DNA of 52,962 bases. Origin: Methylococcales bacterium. GTDB taxonomy: Bacteria > Pseudomonadota > Gammaproteobacteria > Methylococcales > Methylomonadaceae. Location: NCBI GenBank assembly GCA_030654015.1, contig JAURYI010000001.1, forward strand, positions 1 to 52,962, given 5' to 3'. A model generated the notes under the pieces. It searched no databases. It saw only the letters and a list, made by a program, of their open reading frames with translations, and had not been told where the DNA came from. Positions within the stretch are counted from its first letter, which is position 1, and the number at the start of each line of letters is the position of its first letter. The position numbers were made by a program, and so were the translations under genes. Below are positions 9,189 through 18,769 of the stretch, in pieces.

Positions 9189-9219
9189 AAAAAACCCTAT
9201 GCCTTAACAAGACACAGGG
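9189..9219 (-). terminator. Intrinsic terminator between tssC and hcp
   Basis: The arms CCCTATG (9195-9201) and CACAGGG (9213-9219) pair over 7 bp with one G-T wobble. On the minus strand they are followed by six T (plus-strand A-run 9189-9194). The hairpin lies downstream of tssC and immediately upstream of hcp. Confidence 0.6.
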
Positions 9220-9236
9220 CGTGTTTAACGCAAATA

Positions 9237-10736
9237 CTAACCACCGCCTTTAGCAGATGGTAATTTAGACACTAACCGCAATGAAACGGTCAGACCTTCA
9301 AGCTGATAATGCGGTCTTAAAAAGAATTTAGAGCTGTAATAACCCGGATTACCTTCTACTTCTTCAAGAACAACTTCCGCCGCTGCCAAGGGTTTTTTTG
9401 ACTTGGTGATTTCACTTGAATTAGCAGGATCGCCATCAACATATTGATTAATCCAATTACCCAGCCAGCGTTCCATATCGTCTTTTTCTTTAAACGAGCC
9501 GATTTTGTCACGCACAATACATTTCAGGTAATGGGCAAAACGACAGGTCGCAAACAGATAAGGCAGTCGCGCCGCCAGATTAGCGTTTGCAGTCGCATCT
9601 GGATCATCGTATTCGGCAGGTTTTTGTAACGATTGCGCACCGATAAACGCCGCAAAATCAGAATTCTTTTTGTGAATCAGTGGCATAAAGCCTGCTTTTG
9701 CCAGTTCTGCTTCACGGCGGTCACTGATAGCGATTTCGGTAGGGCATTTCATGTCCACGCCGCCGTCATCGGTCGGGAATGAATGCACGGGTAAGTTTTC
9801 AACCGCACCGCCTGATTCAATACCGCGAATTCTTGAACACCAGCCGTATAGTTTGAATGAGCGGTTGATGTTGGTTGCCATCGCATAGGCGGCATTTGAC
9901 CAAGTGTAATTTTTGCTGTGCGCTGCTTCGGTATCTTCTTCAAAATCAAACTCATCCACAGGATCAGTTTTCGCGCCATAAGGCAATCTGGAAAGAAAAC
10001 GCGGCATGGCTAAGCCGATGTATCGAGAATCTTCAGATTCGCGTAGTGAACGCCACGCAGCATAATCAGGGGTAGAGAAAATTTTGGTTAAATCGCGTGG
10101 ATTGGCCAATTCTGACCACGATTCCATTTGCAATACGGTAGGTGAGACACCTGCAATAAACGGTGCGTGCGACGCGGCAGAAATTTGCGCCACTTGTGCT
10201 AATAACTCAACATCTTGCGGCGAATTGTCAAAGTGATAATCACCCATTAAACAGCCGAACGGTTCACCGCCGAAAGTACCGAATTCTTCTTCGTAGAGCT
10301 TTTTAAATAACGGGCTTTGATCCCATGAAGTGCCTTTGTATTTTTTAAGAGTTTTACCCAGCTCTTTTTTCGAGATGTTCATCACCTTGATTTTGAGCAT
10401 CTCATCGGTTTCGGTATTGTTAATCATGTAGTGCAGTCCGCGCCACGAACCTTCCAGTTTTTGGAAGTCTTCATGGTGCAGAATGAGATTAACCTGTTCG
10501 GTCAATTTTTTGTCAATTTGCGCAATAATCGAGTTGATGGATGCAACAGTATCATCGGATACCAGCGAGGTATCTTTCAGTACATACTGCGCAAGGGTCT
10601 GAACGGCACTTTCAACTTCTGCCTTGGCTCTGTCTGATTTGGGCTTAAATTCTTTGTTCAGCAGTAGAGAAAAATCGCTGGTTTCCTCTACCTGTCCTGT
10701 CGGTTGTGCAGCGGTTGCATTTTCTAGTTCAGCCAT
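9237..10736 (-). CDS. tssC: T6SS contractile sheath large subunit TssC
   Basis: This 499-residue TssC (VipB/ImpC) protein forms the contractile sheath around the Hcp tube with TssB. Family landmarks include LEGSWRGLHYMINNT near residue 95, the conserved FGCLMGDYHFDN and PFIAGVSP segments in the middle, and the C-terminal YQLEGLTVSLRLVSKLP. The length matches the family. It begins three bases after the tssB stop, the usual close tssB-tssC arrangement, which supports co-translation of equal amounts. Confidence 0.96.
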   Translation of the reverse strand: MAELENATAAQPTGQVEETSDFSLLLNKEFKPKSDRAKAEVESAVQTLAQYVLKDTSLVSDDTVASINSIIAQIDKKLTEQVNLILHHEDFQKLEGSWRGLHYMINNTETDEMLKIKVMNISKKELGKTLKKYKGTSWDQSPLFKKLYEEEFGTFGGEPFGCLMGDYHFDNSPQDVELLAQVAQISAASHAPFIAGVSPTVLQMESWSELANPRDLTKIFSTPDYAAWRSLRESEDSRYIGLAMPRFLSRLPYGAKTDPVDEFDFEEDTEAAHSKNYTWSNAAYAMATNINRSFKLYGWCSRIRGIESGGAVENLPVHSFPTDDGGVDMKCPTEIAISDRREAELAKAGFMPLIHKKNSDFAAFIGAQSLQKPAEYDDPDATANANLAARLPYLFATCRFAHYLKCIVRDKIGSFKEKDDMERWLGNWINQYVDGDPANSSEITKSKKPLAAAEVVLEEVEGNPGYYSSKFFLRPHYQLEGLTVSLRLVSKLPSAKGGG

Positions 10737-10739
10737 GAC

Positions 10740-11267
10740 TTATTCTCCGCTTTTTTCGGTGGTTTCAGTCACATCAGCAGGTTTGGGTGCTGACACTAAA
10801 GACTGTAATAAAGCAGGGTCTTTCAGCACGTTGGCAATTAATTCTTCCGCGCCTTCTTTGCCGTCCATGTAAGTGACTAAATTAGCCAGTTGCGTTCTTG
10901 CTTCCATTAATTTATCCAGACCAGCAACTTTTTTGGCAATTGCCGCAGGGGAAAAATCGTCCATGCTTTGAAAGGTAATATCGACATTGAGATTGCCTTC
11001 ACCCGTGAGTACATTGGGTACTCTGAACGCAACTCTGGGTTTCATTGATTTTAAGCGGTCGTCGAAATTATCGACATCAATTTCCAGTAATTTACGCTCG
11101 CCAACAGGGGCTAAGGGATCGGCTGGATTACCTGATAAATCGGCTAACACGCCCATAATGAAAGGCAGTTGTACCTTTTTTTCCGCACCGTATAATTCAA
11201 CATCGTATTCGATTTGAACTCTGGGAGCGCGATTCCGCGCTATAAATTTTTGACTGCTTTGTGCCAT
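10740..11267 (-). CDS. tssB: T6SS contractile sheath small subunit TssB
   Basis: This 175-residue TssB (VipA/ImpB) protein starts MAQSSQKFIARNRAPRVQIEYDVE and shows the family signature KVQLPFIMGVLADLSGNP near residues 32-49. TssB heterodimerises with TssC in the sheath, and its N-terminal region is the binding site for TagJ in systems that have one. The ATG at 11267 is preceded by an AGAGG-type Shine-Dalgarno sequence. The downstream tssC starts almost immediately. Confidence 0.95.
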   Translation of the reverse strand: MAQSSQKFIARNRAPRVQIEYDVELYGAEKKVQLPFIMGVLADLSGNPADPLAPVGERKLLEIDVDNFDDRLKSMKPRVAFRVPNVLTGEGNLNVDITFQSMDDFSPAAIAKKVAGLDKLMEARTQLANLVTYMDGKEGAEELIANVLKDPALLQSLVSAPKPADVTETTEKSGE

Positions 11268-11293
11268 CTAACACCTCTTTTTTGTTGTTGTTA

Positions 11294-12352
11294 TCAATCG
11301 TCGTCTTCGTCTTGGTTTTGCATTCCTAAAATTAACTTAGCTTCATCCATACCCCCAGGGGCTATGTCTTTGATTGCATCCATAAAGTTTTTACCAACCA
11401 GCCTGATTGCGCGTTCAACGAACATCGGTACAGGACTTGAAGGCTCGTGTTTTCTGTAATAATCGCACACCATGTTTAATGTTTTGATGACATCCTGATT
11501 ATTATTAATAACACCTGACATTGATTTTGCAGAGGCTGTGGTCGCGTTAGCTGGTGGTGTATTGTCATCGGCATCAGGCTCTTCATGCTGTGCACTGTCA
11601 TTGCCTGCACCTTTAGTTTCAAGAGCACTTATCAGGAAAGTTTTACTGTCTTTTAGAAAAGTACGCAGCTCGGCAAAACTCGGCGCATCACTGATTCCAA
11701 CATAATCAGTGATGGTATTTTCTAATTGATTGAGATTATCGAGGCTGGCGGTAATGGCTTGAAATGTCTGTTGTAAAGATTCCAGCTCACTGTCTTGGAC
11801 AGATCCATCAATGGTAGCTTGACTGATTTCTTTTTCATGACTGGTGGCAGTAGATTTGCCAGAGGCGATGCTGATATGACGAAAATTAAAACGTCCTAAT
11901 GCTTTGGATTGAACTAAAGGTGTTTGTTGTAGCGGTTTGAGTACCGTGTCATGGTCACACAAGGACAGGAGGATATTGATTCTTTCGGTCGGGTCGTTGT
12001 CATCATCGGGATCAAGTTGCGGATGCAGATTATCCCAGCGTTGTTCCACCAGCGTTTTAATCAGGGTTAGACCGTCCTGTAAACCTGAAAAACCATCCAG
12101 TGCGATAAGGGCGCGTAAGTAGCACATCAATACGCGCAAATCTATGGTTCGGGATAATAACGCTTCTGACTGTTTTTTTATGTCCCGCCAGTTAGGCGGC
12201 TCTGCTTCGGTAACGGTGTCGCCCATTTGCTGTTCGGGCTTACCCTTGATTGCTTGTTCGAGTTCGATAAATGCGGGGTCATATTGCAAATCATCACCGC
12301 ATACATTATCGGGGTCTATGTCCTGTAAATAATCATCAACATTAATAGCCAC
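11294..12352 (-). CDS. tssA: T6SS cap/priming protein TssA
   Basis: This 352-residue TssA carries an N-terminal ImpA-type domain: a VCGDDLQYDPAFIELEQA motif at about residues 17-34, then EPPNWRDIKKQSEALL and TIDLRVLMCYLRAL. A variable linker and a C-terminal helical region end in LVGKNFMDAIKDIAPGGMDE. TssA primes and coordinates tube and sheath polymerisation. The start codon is GTG at 12352 with AGAGG upstream; the next gene upstream ends 26 bases away. Confidence 0.92.
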   Translation of the reverse strand: MAINVDDYLQDIDPDNVCGDDLQYDPAFIELEQAIKGKPEQQMGDTVTEAEPPNWRDIKKQSEALLSRTIDLRVLMCYLRALIALDGFSGLQDGLTLIKTLVEQRWDNLHPQLDPDDDNDPTERINILLSLCDHDTVLKPLQQTPLVQSKALGRFNFRHISIASGKSTATSHEKEISQATIDGSVQDSELESLQQTFQAITASLDNLNQLENTITDYVGISDAPSFAELRTFLKDSKTFLISALETKGAGNDSAQHEEPDADDNTPPANATTASAKSMSGVINNNQDVIKTLNMVCDYYRKHEPSSPVPMFVERAIRLVGKNFMDAIKDIAPGGMDEAKLILGMQNQDEDDD

Positions 12353-12378
12353 TTTGCTTCCTCTTGGTTCATAAGAAT

Positions 12379-13884
12379 TTAAGAAATACTTTGTTTGGTT
12401 ACTACAATTACCGTGACATTATCCTTTGCACCACGCGCCAATGTCTCATTAATCAAGGTATTGGCAATGTCCTGAGGAGCTTCGGTTTGCATTATATGCT
12501 CAATCGCATTGAAACTCATTTCTTTATCCAAGCCATCGCTACATAACAGGAAAATATCCTTATCAGATACGTCAAGAATTTCTATATCCAGCTGCAAACA
12601 ATCCGTTGCACCGACAGCGCGAGTAATAATATTGGAACTTTTAACTGACCAATTGGATGAATCGGTATCATTGTCTGCGGAATGATCTTGAGTAAGTTGT
12701 TGTAACCGATTATTTCTAAGACGATACAACCGACTATCTCCCGCCCATAAAAAAGCGCATTGCTGTGAATCACATACCAGACTGACCACAGTACTGCCTA
12801 CCAGCTGATTTTCATATTGTTCCGCCGCCAGTTGCCGTAAGCTGGCATTCACATTTTTCAAGCACCGCTCTACGTCTTGAACGTAGCTTTCCAATGGCTC
12901 TGTCGGCGATAATTCATTTAAGGTATTAACCACCAACTGACTGGCAACGTCCCCTGCTTTATGTCCGCCCATCCCATCAGCAACCACCCACAAACCTGCT
13001 TCGGGTCTGTTTAACAACGAATCTTCATTATGTTTGCGCCGTTTACCCGTATGGGTAATTGCCCATGATTGCCAACAGGGTTTTATCAATGCAGCGTTAT
13101 CACCCGCGAGAATACTGCTTAAACTCGGATGCCCTGACTCGGTTGCCTGAGTATTCACGGGGCTGTCATTGCTACTTGCAAGCTCATCTTTATTATTCAT
13201 TCTACCTCTTAAAAACTCAGAAAAGTGGCTGATAGGCGGTAAGCCCTCACACGCTAACAATGCAGGTTGTACATGATCCGAACCCTCATTACTCCATAAA
13301 CTGTAGCCCGACATAAAACTGGCAAGTAATTGAGCATTGAGTCCGATAAAAGCATCACCCATTTGCCCGACATTATCCATTGCCGTATAAAAAGTTTTTT
13401 TCTCGCTGGGTAATGATTGTTTGAAAAATGGATTAGCGGGTACGGAGAACACAGGGATAGTTTGAATCAGTTGATCGAAGCCATTAATATCCACACTACC
13501 TTCTAAAGCGGTTAACGCCGCATCTTCCAGTTGTTCAAACCACACATTACCCGCTGTGAATAAAAACGGCAACGGCGGCGATTGGTCGAAGACCACTGCA
13601 ACGGTCAACGGATAATACCGCCCGACTCTATCAACGCTGGGCATGACAATACCTGCCACAGCTTTATCACCGCACACGCCCTCGCTTAATAAAAATCGCC
13701 ATATCGGGCTGGTTAAATAGCTGTTCAACCATTGCTCACCTAGCTCTTCATGACTGGCAGCGATACCGCTTTGCAACCAGTTATCCCACGGTTTGATAAA
13801 TTCAGCGGGCAAGCGTCTGGAAACAAAATCGCCGATGATGGGTAACTTACCGTAAAAACCAGTGGTTGTATTTACGTTCGTCAT
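12379..13884 (-). CDS. TagF-PppA fusion: T6SS post-translational regulator joined to a PP2C phosphatase
   Basis: One 501-residue frame joins two T6SS regulators. Residues about 7-235 are a TagF domain (GFYGKLPIIGDFVSRRLP start), a repressor of T6SS assembly. Residues about 268-500 are a PP2C-type Ser/Thr phosphatase with NEDS, VVADGMGGHKAGD, WAGDSRLYRL, CSDGLD and DNVTVIVV, so the metal-binding aspartates are present. In Pseudomonas aeruginosa the equivalents are separate proteins acting with kinase PpkA and an FHA protein. Fusions of the two are known in other T6SS clusters. The gene abuts tssM without a gap. The kinase at 31.4-33.0 kb is the likely counterpart (inference). Confidence 0.93.
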   Translation of the reverse strand: MTNVNTTTGFYGKLPIIGDFVSRRLPAEFIKPWDNWLQSGIAASHEELGEQWLNSYLTSPIWRFLLSEGVCGDKAVAGIVMPSVDRVGRYYPLTVAVVFDQSPPLPFLFTAGNVWFEQLEDAALTALEGSVDINGFDQLIQTIPVFSVPANPFFKQSLPSEKKTFYTAMDNVGQMGDAFIGLNAQLLASFMSGYSLWSNEGSDHVQPALLACEGLPPISHFSEFLRGRMNNKDELASSNDSPVNTQATESGHPSLSSILAGDNAALIKPCWQSWAITHTGKRRKHNEDSLLNRPEAGLWVVADGMGGHKAGDVASQLVVNTLNELSPTEPLESYVQDVERCLKNVNASLRQLAAEQYENQLVGSTVVSLVCDSQQCAFLWAGDSRLYRLRNNRLQQLTQDHSADNDTDSSNWSVKSSNIITRAVGATDCLQLDIEILDVSDKDIFLLCSDGLDKEMSFNAIEHIMQTEAPQDIANTLINETLARGAKDNVTVIVVTKQSIS

Positions 13885-16800
13885 TTACAAACTCGCAGGA
13901 AATCGAACGGTATCGAATACGCTCAGTGAGAATGGATTATCCACGCTACTGGCACTGAGTTCATAACGCGCCTGTACGCCGTCTATATCAAAAGTAAGCA
14001 GGTATTTGGTCTGGTCTATTTTTTGAATCCGCGCCATATCCAACACCCTGAACCACGCCCATTGCCCTTCGACTTCTTTATGTAATTTTTTGCCGTCTTT
14101 AGTATCAAAACCGAAACTGACCAAGCGACTGCCATCCGTTCCCGGCCATGCAAACGGCGCACTTTTGCCCATTTCCATTGCACCCAATTTGCTTTGCTGA
14201 CCTTCAATGTTCAACCAAAATGCCGTGGCGTTCGGGTCTAGGGATAACGGTTTTAAATTGAATTTTACCGACGGAGTCGTACCGCCACCTGCAAAAAATA
14301 ATTGCCGTATTTTGCTCGCCGCTTGTAGCTGATTCAATACGGCGGGCGATACCGCAATCGCCTGATTATTTTGGGTAATCATGCGCCAGTTTTTGCCGCT
14401 GGTATCGACAAAGGTTTTTAAATTGTTATTAAAAAATAAATCCACAATGCCACCCTGCGCAAAAAAGCGGCTGAAATCTTCCAGCGTCACTTCTTTAGTA
14501 CTGGCTCTGGCAAACGGATAACGCCCTTGAATCCCCGATGAATACAACGGCATCACTTCACTTTGCCACAACCGCCCTAACTGACTTTTACTGCTGTCCA
14601 TAATAATTTCCTGATTACCAGCCGCTAAGGTTTGCGTCATACTTTTCAGCGGTTCGGGTAAATGTGCAGATTCGGCTTTCATTTGTGCCACAGGATCGCC
14701 ACCGCCACCTTGCGCGGCGATTTTAATGGCTTCACCACCCACATTGGATGTGCCGCTCAGGTTGATGACATGAACGTAAAGCTGTTTTAAAATTTCCATT
14801 GTGCGTTCTAACGGCACAGGCGCAGTGCCTTTTACTAACACGGTTAAGTCTTTATAACGCGCTTCCACATCAGTACCTAAGGGTTTGGCAGGTTGCCCCA
14901 ACACCTCGGATTTAGCCGCCGCTAATAATTTAGCCGTACGGCTGTCCACAGGCGCAACAACTCCTGCGGCTTGTAACTTGTTGGCGGCATCTTCTGGACT
15001 GGGCGGCTTAACCGTCAAGGCAGTTTCTTTATTCAACGCCTCCAGTAACTTACGCAACGGTGAATCAGGTGCGGACGCAAATTCCAGCACTTCAACCGAT
15101 TGCTGGGCGTTACTGACGGCTTTGATTTTCAGATTGGCAAGAAGTCCATCCCAGTATTGGATATAGTCTTTATAGTAATAGTCACGAATCGCCTCTTGCA
15201 ATTTATCACTATCAATCAAATCCGTTTTCGCGGTCTCGCCCAGCACCCAACTGCCTGTCACCGATTCTTCGGCTTGGTCTTTGCTTTGCTTGAGAAAAAA
15301 CGAATAAAAACCATCGTAAGTGAATAAATAGGGAATCGTCTGCGCTGCCAGTGTGCCGTTTTTCGTGGCAAATACGCGGTCGGCATTAATGCCTAAGGCA
15401 TCAAGCAATTTAAAATCTTGGGTTTTATTTTGCAGTGCGTCATTTTTAATGCGCATATACACTTGTTGCGCAACAGGAATTTGATTCAGAATACCGCGTG
15501 CGGCGGCAATCAGACGGTCATCCAGCACTTGTTTTTCAGGCGGTAATGCCAGTAAGGCATTCAAATGTTCAAACAGCTTTGCTTGGGTTTCGGTATCGGT
15601 GGCGTAGGTGGTTTCCCAATCGACTTTCACCCACGGATTGACCGATTCGGCTTTGAAATGTGTGCTGTCACCCAGCATTAAATACACTTCCAGTAAAGAA
15701 TACAGCATATCAGGATTGTTCATTTTTTCTCTGATACGTTGTTCCAAACGGGTTTTAATCAGCGGCAGGAATTGTTTTTGCAATAAAGTGTGATAGGTTT
15801 CCAGAATCACAGGCTGTAATTTATCACCTTGATATAAACCAAAGGTCATTAACCAAGGCACATCATCGGTATACACTTGGGTAATCGCCTGCATAGCGTT
15901 CATGCGTTTTAACAACGCGGAAAAATCCGTTTGCCAATTGGGTGTGGTCGCGGCAACGGTATCGTATTGTTGAATTTTTTGGTTTAGCTCATCTAACGCA
16001 CTTTGATTTTTGTTGTAGCTGGTCAGCCACAAGCCTGACATCAAAATAATAAACGCTAAAGAGCCGACATAAATGCCTTGGCGCATTAAGGTTTGCAAGC
16101 GTTCCAGACGTGGATTGACACCAACCAGCAAGGCTTCTTCAAAAATAACCTCTTTCAGCAAGCGGGTAATAAAATAACTTTTCCCTTTGCCGCTCAATAA
16201 CGGCACGCTGAATCTGTCCAGCTTAAACGTGTGCGCCAGCATTCCCATTAAACGGTCAATCGGCGTGCCTTCCTGCGTACCACTGGTGAAATAAACGCCG
16301 CGCAAATACGGCGCACTTTGATAACGGTTTGCGCCGTAGCATTCCTGTAAAAAGCTCAACGCGCTTTCGCGCAGTAATGCCATGCGTTGCGGAAACCCAA
16401 AAATCAACGCCCGCCGCGCTAAATCACGTTCTTCCTGTAAGCGTCTGGGTAAATGGGCGTTAATACGATTTAATAAATCATCAAAATCTTTGCCGACGCG
16501 AGTCATAACATCAACAGGATTTTCAGTATCTTCGGCAGGAAACGTTACGCCCCATACTTGCTCACGCTCTTCTTTGCTGAGTGTCGCAAAAAAATCATTA
16601 AACCCTGCCACTAAATCAGCTTTGGTGAACAGCATATAAATAGGAAAGCGAATGCCGAATTGCGTGTGTAGTTCTTCAATCCGTTGGCGAATGGCTTGCG
16701 CGTGTTGACTGCGTTCTTCGTCGGTTTGTCTGAGCAAATCAGACAAACTCATGGTAATTAATACGCCGTTCACAGGTCGTCTGGGGCGGTGTTTTTTCAA

Positions 16801-17418
16801 TAACTCCAAAAAGCCCAGCCACGCCGCTTTATCAACCGCTTCATGACTGTCTTGGGTGACATATCGCCCTGCGGTATCGAGTAACACTGCTTGGTCGGTA
16901 AACCACCAATCACAATTGCGTGTGCCGCCGACTCCGCGCACCGCGCCTTTGCCGAATTTGTCCGCTAATGGAAATTCCAGCCCTGAATTAATCAACGCGG
17001 TGGTTTTACCCGAACCGGGAGGCCCGATGATGATGTACCACGGTAAATCGTAGAGATAATGTTGTCCGCGTGCGTTTTTCGCGCCTTTTTTTAAAGTTTG
17101 TAAGGCTTCGTCAAAATGCTTGGCGATGGTGTTAATTTCGGCATCGGCTTCTTGAGCCAGTGCGTCTGCGGGCGCGACCAGTTCATCTGCCATTTGCGCA
17201 TTTGCCCGATTCGCCTGCACTTGGATGCGTAAATTATTCAAGCCCCACAATACGACAATAGCCAGAATCACCACTAATCTGACGGTATCCGATTCCAGTG
17301 GTACATGACCCGCAACAGCAATCAGTGCGCCAAAAAACCAAATCAATACACTCAGGGCAATAATGCCGAGTAGCTGAATAACCCATTTCTTCTGAAAAAA
17401 TTCAATCACTGTTCTCAT
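13885..17418 (-). CDS. tssM: T6SS membrane complex protein TssM (IcmF/VasK)
   Basis: This 1177-residue inner-membrane protein spans the periplasm. Two hydrophobic segments lie near residues 14-33 and 44-59, and a third near 455-475. The cytoplasmic NTPase-like domain has an intact Walker A (GPPGSGKTT, about 133-141) and LLDTAGRY. After the third membrane segment comes a long periplasmic part of the IcmF-related type with the C-terminal TssM beta domain. TssM normally binds TssL and the lipoprotein TssJ. No tssJ is visible here, so outer-membrane anchoring may differ. Confidence 0.95.
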   Translation of the reverse strand: MRTVIEFFQKKWVIQLLGIIALSVLIWFFGALIAVAGHVPLESDTVRLVVILAIVVLWGLNNLRIQVQANRANAQMADELVAPADALAQEADAEINTIAKHFDEALQTLKKGAKNARGQHYLYDLPWYIIIGPPGSGKTTALINSGLEFPLADKFGKGAVRGVGGTRNCDWWFTDQAVLLDTAGRYVTQDSHEAVDKAAWLGFLELLKKHRPRRPVNGVLITMSLSDLLRQTDEERSQHAQAIRQRIEELHTQFGIRFPIYMLFTKADLVAGFNDFFATLSKEEREQVWGVTFPAEDTENPVDVMTRVGKDFDDLLNRINAHLPRRLQEERDLARRALIFGFPQRMALLRESALSFLQECYGANRYQSAPYLRGVYFTSGTQEGTPIDRLMGMLAHTFKLDRFSVPLLSGKGKSYFITRLLKEVIFEEALLVGVNPRLERLQTLMRQGIYVGSLAFIILMSGLWLTSYNKNQSALDELNQKIQQYDTVAATTPNWQTDFSALLKRMNAMQAITQVYTDDVPWLMTFGLYQGDKLQPVILETYHTLLQKQFLPLIKTRLEQRIREKMNNPDMLYSLLEVYLMLGDSTHFKAESVNPWVKVDWETTYATDTETQAKLFEHLNALLALPPEKQVLDDRLIAAARGILNQIPVAQQVYMRIKNDALQNKTQDFKLLDALGINADRVFATKNGTLAAQTIPYLFTYDGFYSFFLKQSKDQAEESVTGSWVLGETAKTDLIDSDKLQEAIRDYYYKDYIQYWDGLLANLKIKAVSNAQQSVEVLEFASAPDSPLRKLLEALNKETALTVKPPSPEDAANKLQAAGVVAPVDSRTAKLLAAAKSEVLGQPAKPLGTDVEARYKDLTVLVKGTAPVPLERTMEILKQLYVHVINLSGTSNVGGEAIKIAAQGGGGDPVAQMKAESAHLPEPLKSMTQTLAAGNQEIIMDSSKSQLGRLWQSEVMPLYSSGIQGRYPFARASTKEVTLEDFSRFFAQGGIVDLFFNNNLKTFVDTSGKNWRMITQNNQAIAVSPAVLNQLQAASKIRQLFFAGGGTTPSVKFNLKPLSLDPNATAFWLNIEGQQSKLGAMEMGKSAPFAWPGTDGSRLVSFGFDTKDGKKLHKEVEGQWAWFRVLDMARIQKIDQTKYLLTFDIDGVQARYELSASSVDNPFSLSVFDTVRFPASL

Positions 17419-17431
17419 GGCTTATCCTTGG

Positions 17432-18562
17432 CTATAAAATGATTTCAACGCGGCGATTCATGGCTTTATGCTCAGAGCTGTCATTAGGTACCATCGGTTG
17501 ACTGTCTGCCCTGCCCTCCGACACTATCGGGGCAACCATTTGATTGCTGCTCATTAATCGCTCGGCAACCGATACTGCGCGGGCTTTGGATAAATCCCAG
17601 TTGGAGGGGAATTTTGCCGAAATCATCCTGTCGCTGTCAGTGTGTCCGACCACGGTGATACGCTCAGACACTTTGCTTAACGCCAGACTGATTCTGTTCA
17701 GTAAATCATCGTATTGCGGCATAATTTTATCGTTGCCTGAGGCAAAAAAGTTTTTCCCGATGATGCGCACCACGGTTCTACCGTTGAGTTTTAACACTTC
17801 CACTTCACTTCTATCCACTTCGGGTTTAAGAAAGGTTGCTATTTCATCCAGTTGGGAAACAGTGGCGACGGGGACAACAGGCGCGGCTTGCGCCACTGGC
17901 ACAGGTGCGGCTATGTTGAAGCTGTCTTTCAAAGCGTACAACTTACCGAACAGCGGATCGGACGCAGCGTTAATCAACAACAGAAACCCTAAAAAGCTCA
18001 GCATCAACAATAATGCGGCAACTGAACCGATTACCCAAAACGGGATTAATCTGGCAAGTACGTTACGTTTGTCTTTAATGCCCTGCCAATGCAGCGATAA
18101 ATTACGTTCCACATCACCGCGTTGCCGCTGGATGATTTGATAGGCGTTTTCGCGGATTTCTTCCAGTTTGCTTAAGCCATGATCTTCAACGCGGTAGCGA
18201 CCTCGAAAGCCTAAGCACAGGGCAAAATACAATAATTCCAATAAATCTAAATGCGTTCCGGGTTGCTGCATACAGTTTTTTAAAATCAGAAAAAACTTTT
18301 CGCCACCCCACGCTTCTTTATGGAAAAAAATCAACAGGCTTTGTGTACCCCAAATGCTGTTAGATCCCCACGGGGTATTCAGTACCGTTTCATCCAGTAA
18401 GGTGCAGAGTGCGTAACGCGCCGCCTGTACTTGTTCGCTGGCAACACCCTGATTTTTAATCCTGAGTTCAAAGTGTTTTATTTCGTCGATAATACTGGCT
18501 CTTAAACCCTCAACATCGGGATGTGCCGCCGTATTGCGCAGTTGTGCAACGATAGACAGCAA
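17432..18562 (-). CDS. tssL: T6SS membrane complex protein TssL with C-terminal OmpA-like domain (main frame)
   Basis: This frame encodes the DotU/TssL domain (YALCTLLDETVLNTPWGS, then FLILKNC and LCLGFRGRY), one membrane span near FWVIGSVAALLLMLSFLGFL, and an OmpA-like peptidoglycan-binding domain (VVGHTDSDR through NRRVEIIL). The frame is open upstream to 18610 (reading ..AIAGATNNPITGAAISLL), which is conserved TssL sequence, but it has no good start. The first 53 codons of the gene lie in another frame at 18604-18765. So this is either a one-base deletion in the strain or assembly, or a -1 frameshifted gene. The TTG at 18562 is only the first formal start in this frame. Confidence 0.88.
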   Translation of the reverse strand: MLSIVAQLRNTAAHPDVEGLRASIIDEIKHFELRIKNQGVASEQVQAARYALCTLLDETVLNTPWGSNSIWGTQSLLIFFHKEAWGGEKFFLILKNCMQQPGTHLDLLELLYFALCLGFRGRYRVEDHGLSKLEEIRENAYQIIQRQRGDVERNLSLHWQGIKDKRNVLARLIPFWVIGSVAALLLMLSFLGFLLLINAASDPLFGKLYALKDSFNIAAPVPVAQAAPVVPVATVSQLDEIATFLKPEVDRSEVEVLKLNGRTVVRIIGKNFFASGNDKIMPQYDDLLNRISLALSKVSERITVVGHTDSDRMISAKFPSNWDLSKARAVSVAERLMSSNQMVAPIVSEGRADSQPMVPNDSSEHKAMNRRVEIIL

Positions 18563-18603
18563 GGAAATAGCCGCGCCTGTGATGGGATTATTGGTTGCAC
18601 CCG

Positions 18604-18765
18604 CTATTGCTCACGCAGGTTCGCGGAAATGCCCGTATTAACAGGACTGGGCTGCGGATTGACTGGCGGTATTGATGTTTGTGGTTTTCGACCCCCGGGC
18701 ATCGGTCTGAGTATTGTTTTGTCATCATCAATGTAGCTATTGCCAAAAGGATCATCTTTGCTCAT
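18604..18765 (-). pseudogene. tssL: Displaced N-terminal coding segment of tssL
   Basis: An ATG at 18765, four bases after the tssK stop, opens 53 codons beginning MSKDDPFGNSYIDDDKTILR and containing the TssL-typical TILRPMPGGR motif. The frame ends at a TAG (18604-18606), just as homologous TssL sequence resumes in the neighbouring frame. Restoring one missing base near 18607-18612 would join them as ..ANLRE-x-IAGATNNP... No slippery heptamer is visible at the junction, so a real or artefactual one-base deletion is more likely than programmed frameshifting. Confidence 0.8.
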
Positions 18766-18769
18766 GGTC

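Noticed and set aside
18604-18613. Programmed -1 ribosomal frameshift in tssL
   Set aside because: No X XXY YYZ slippery heptamer or strong downstream structure is visible at the junction, so a one-base deletion is the simpler reading.
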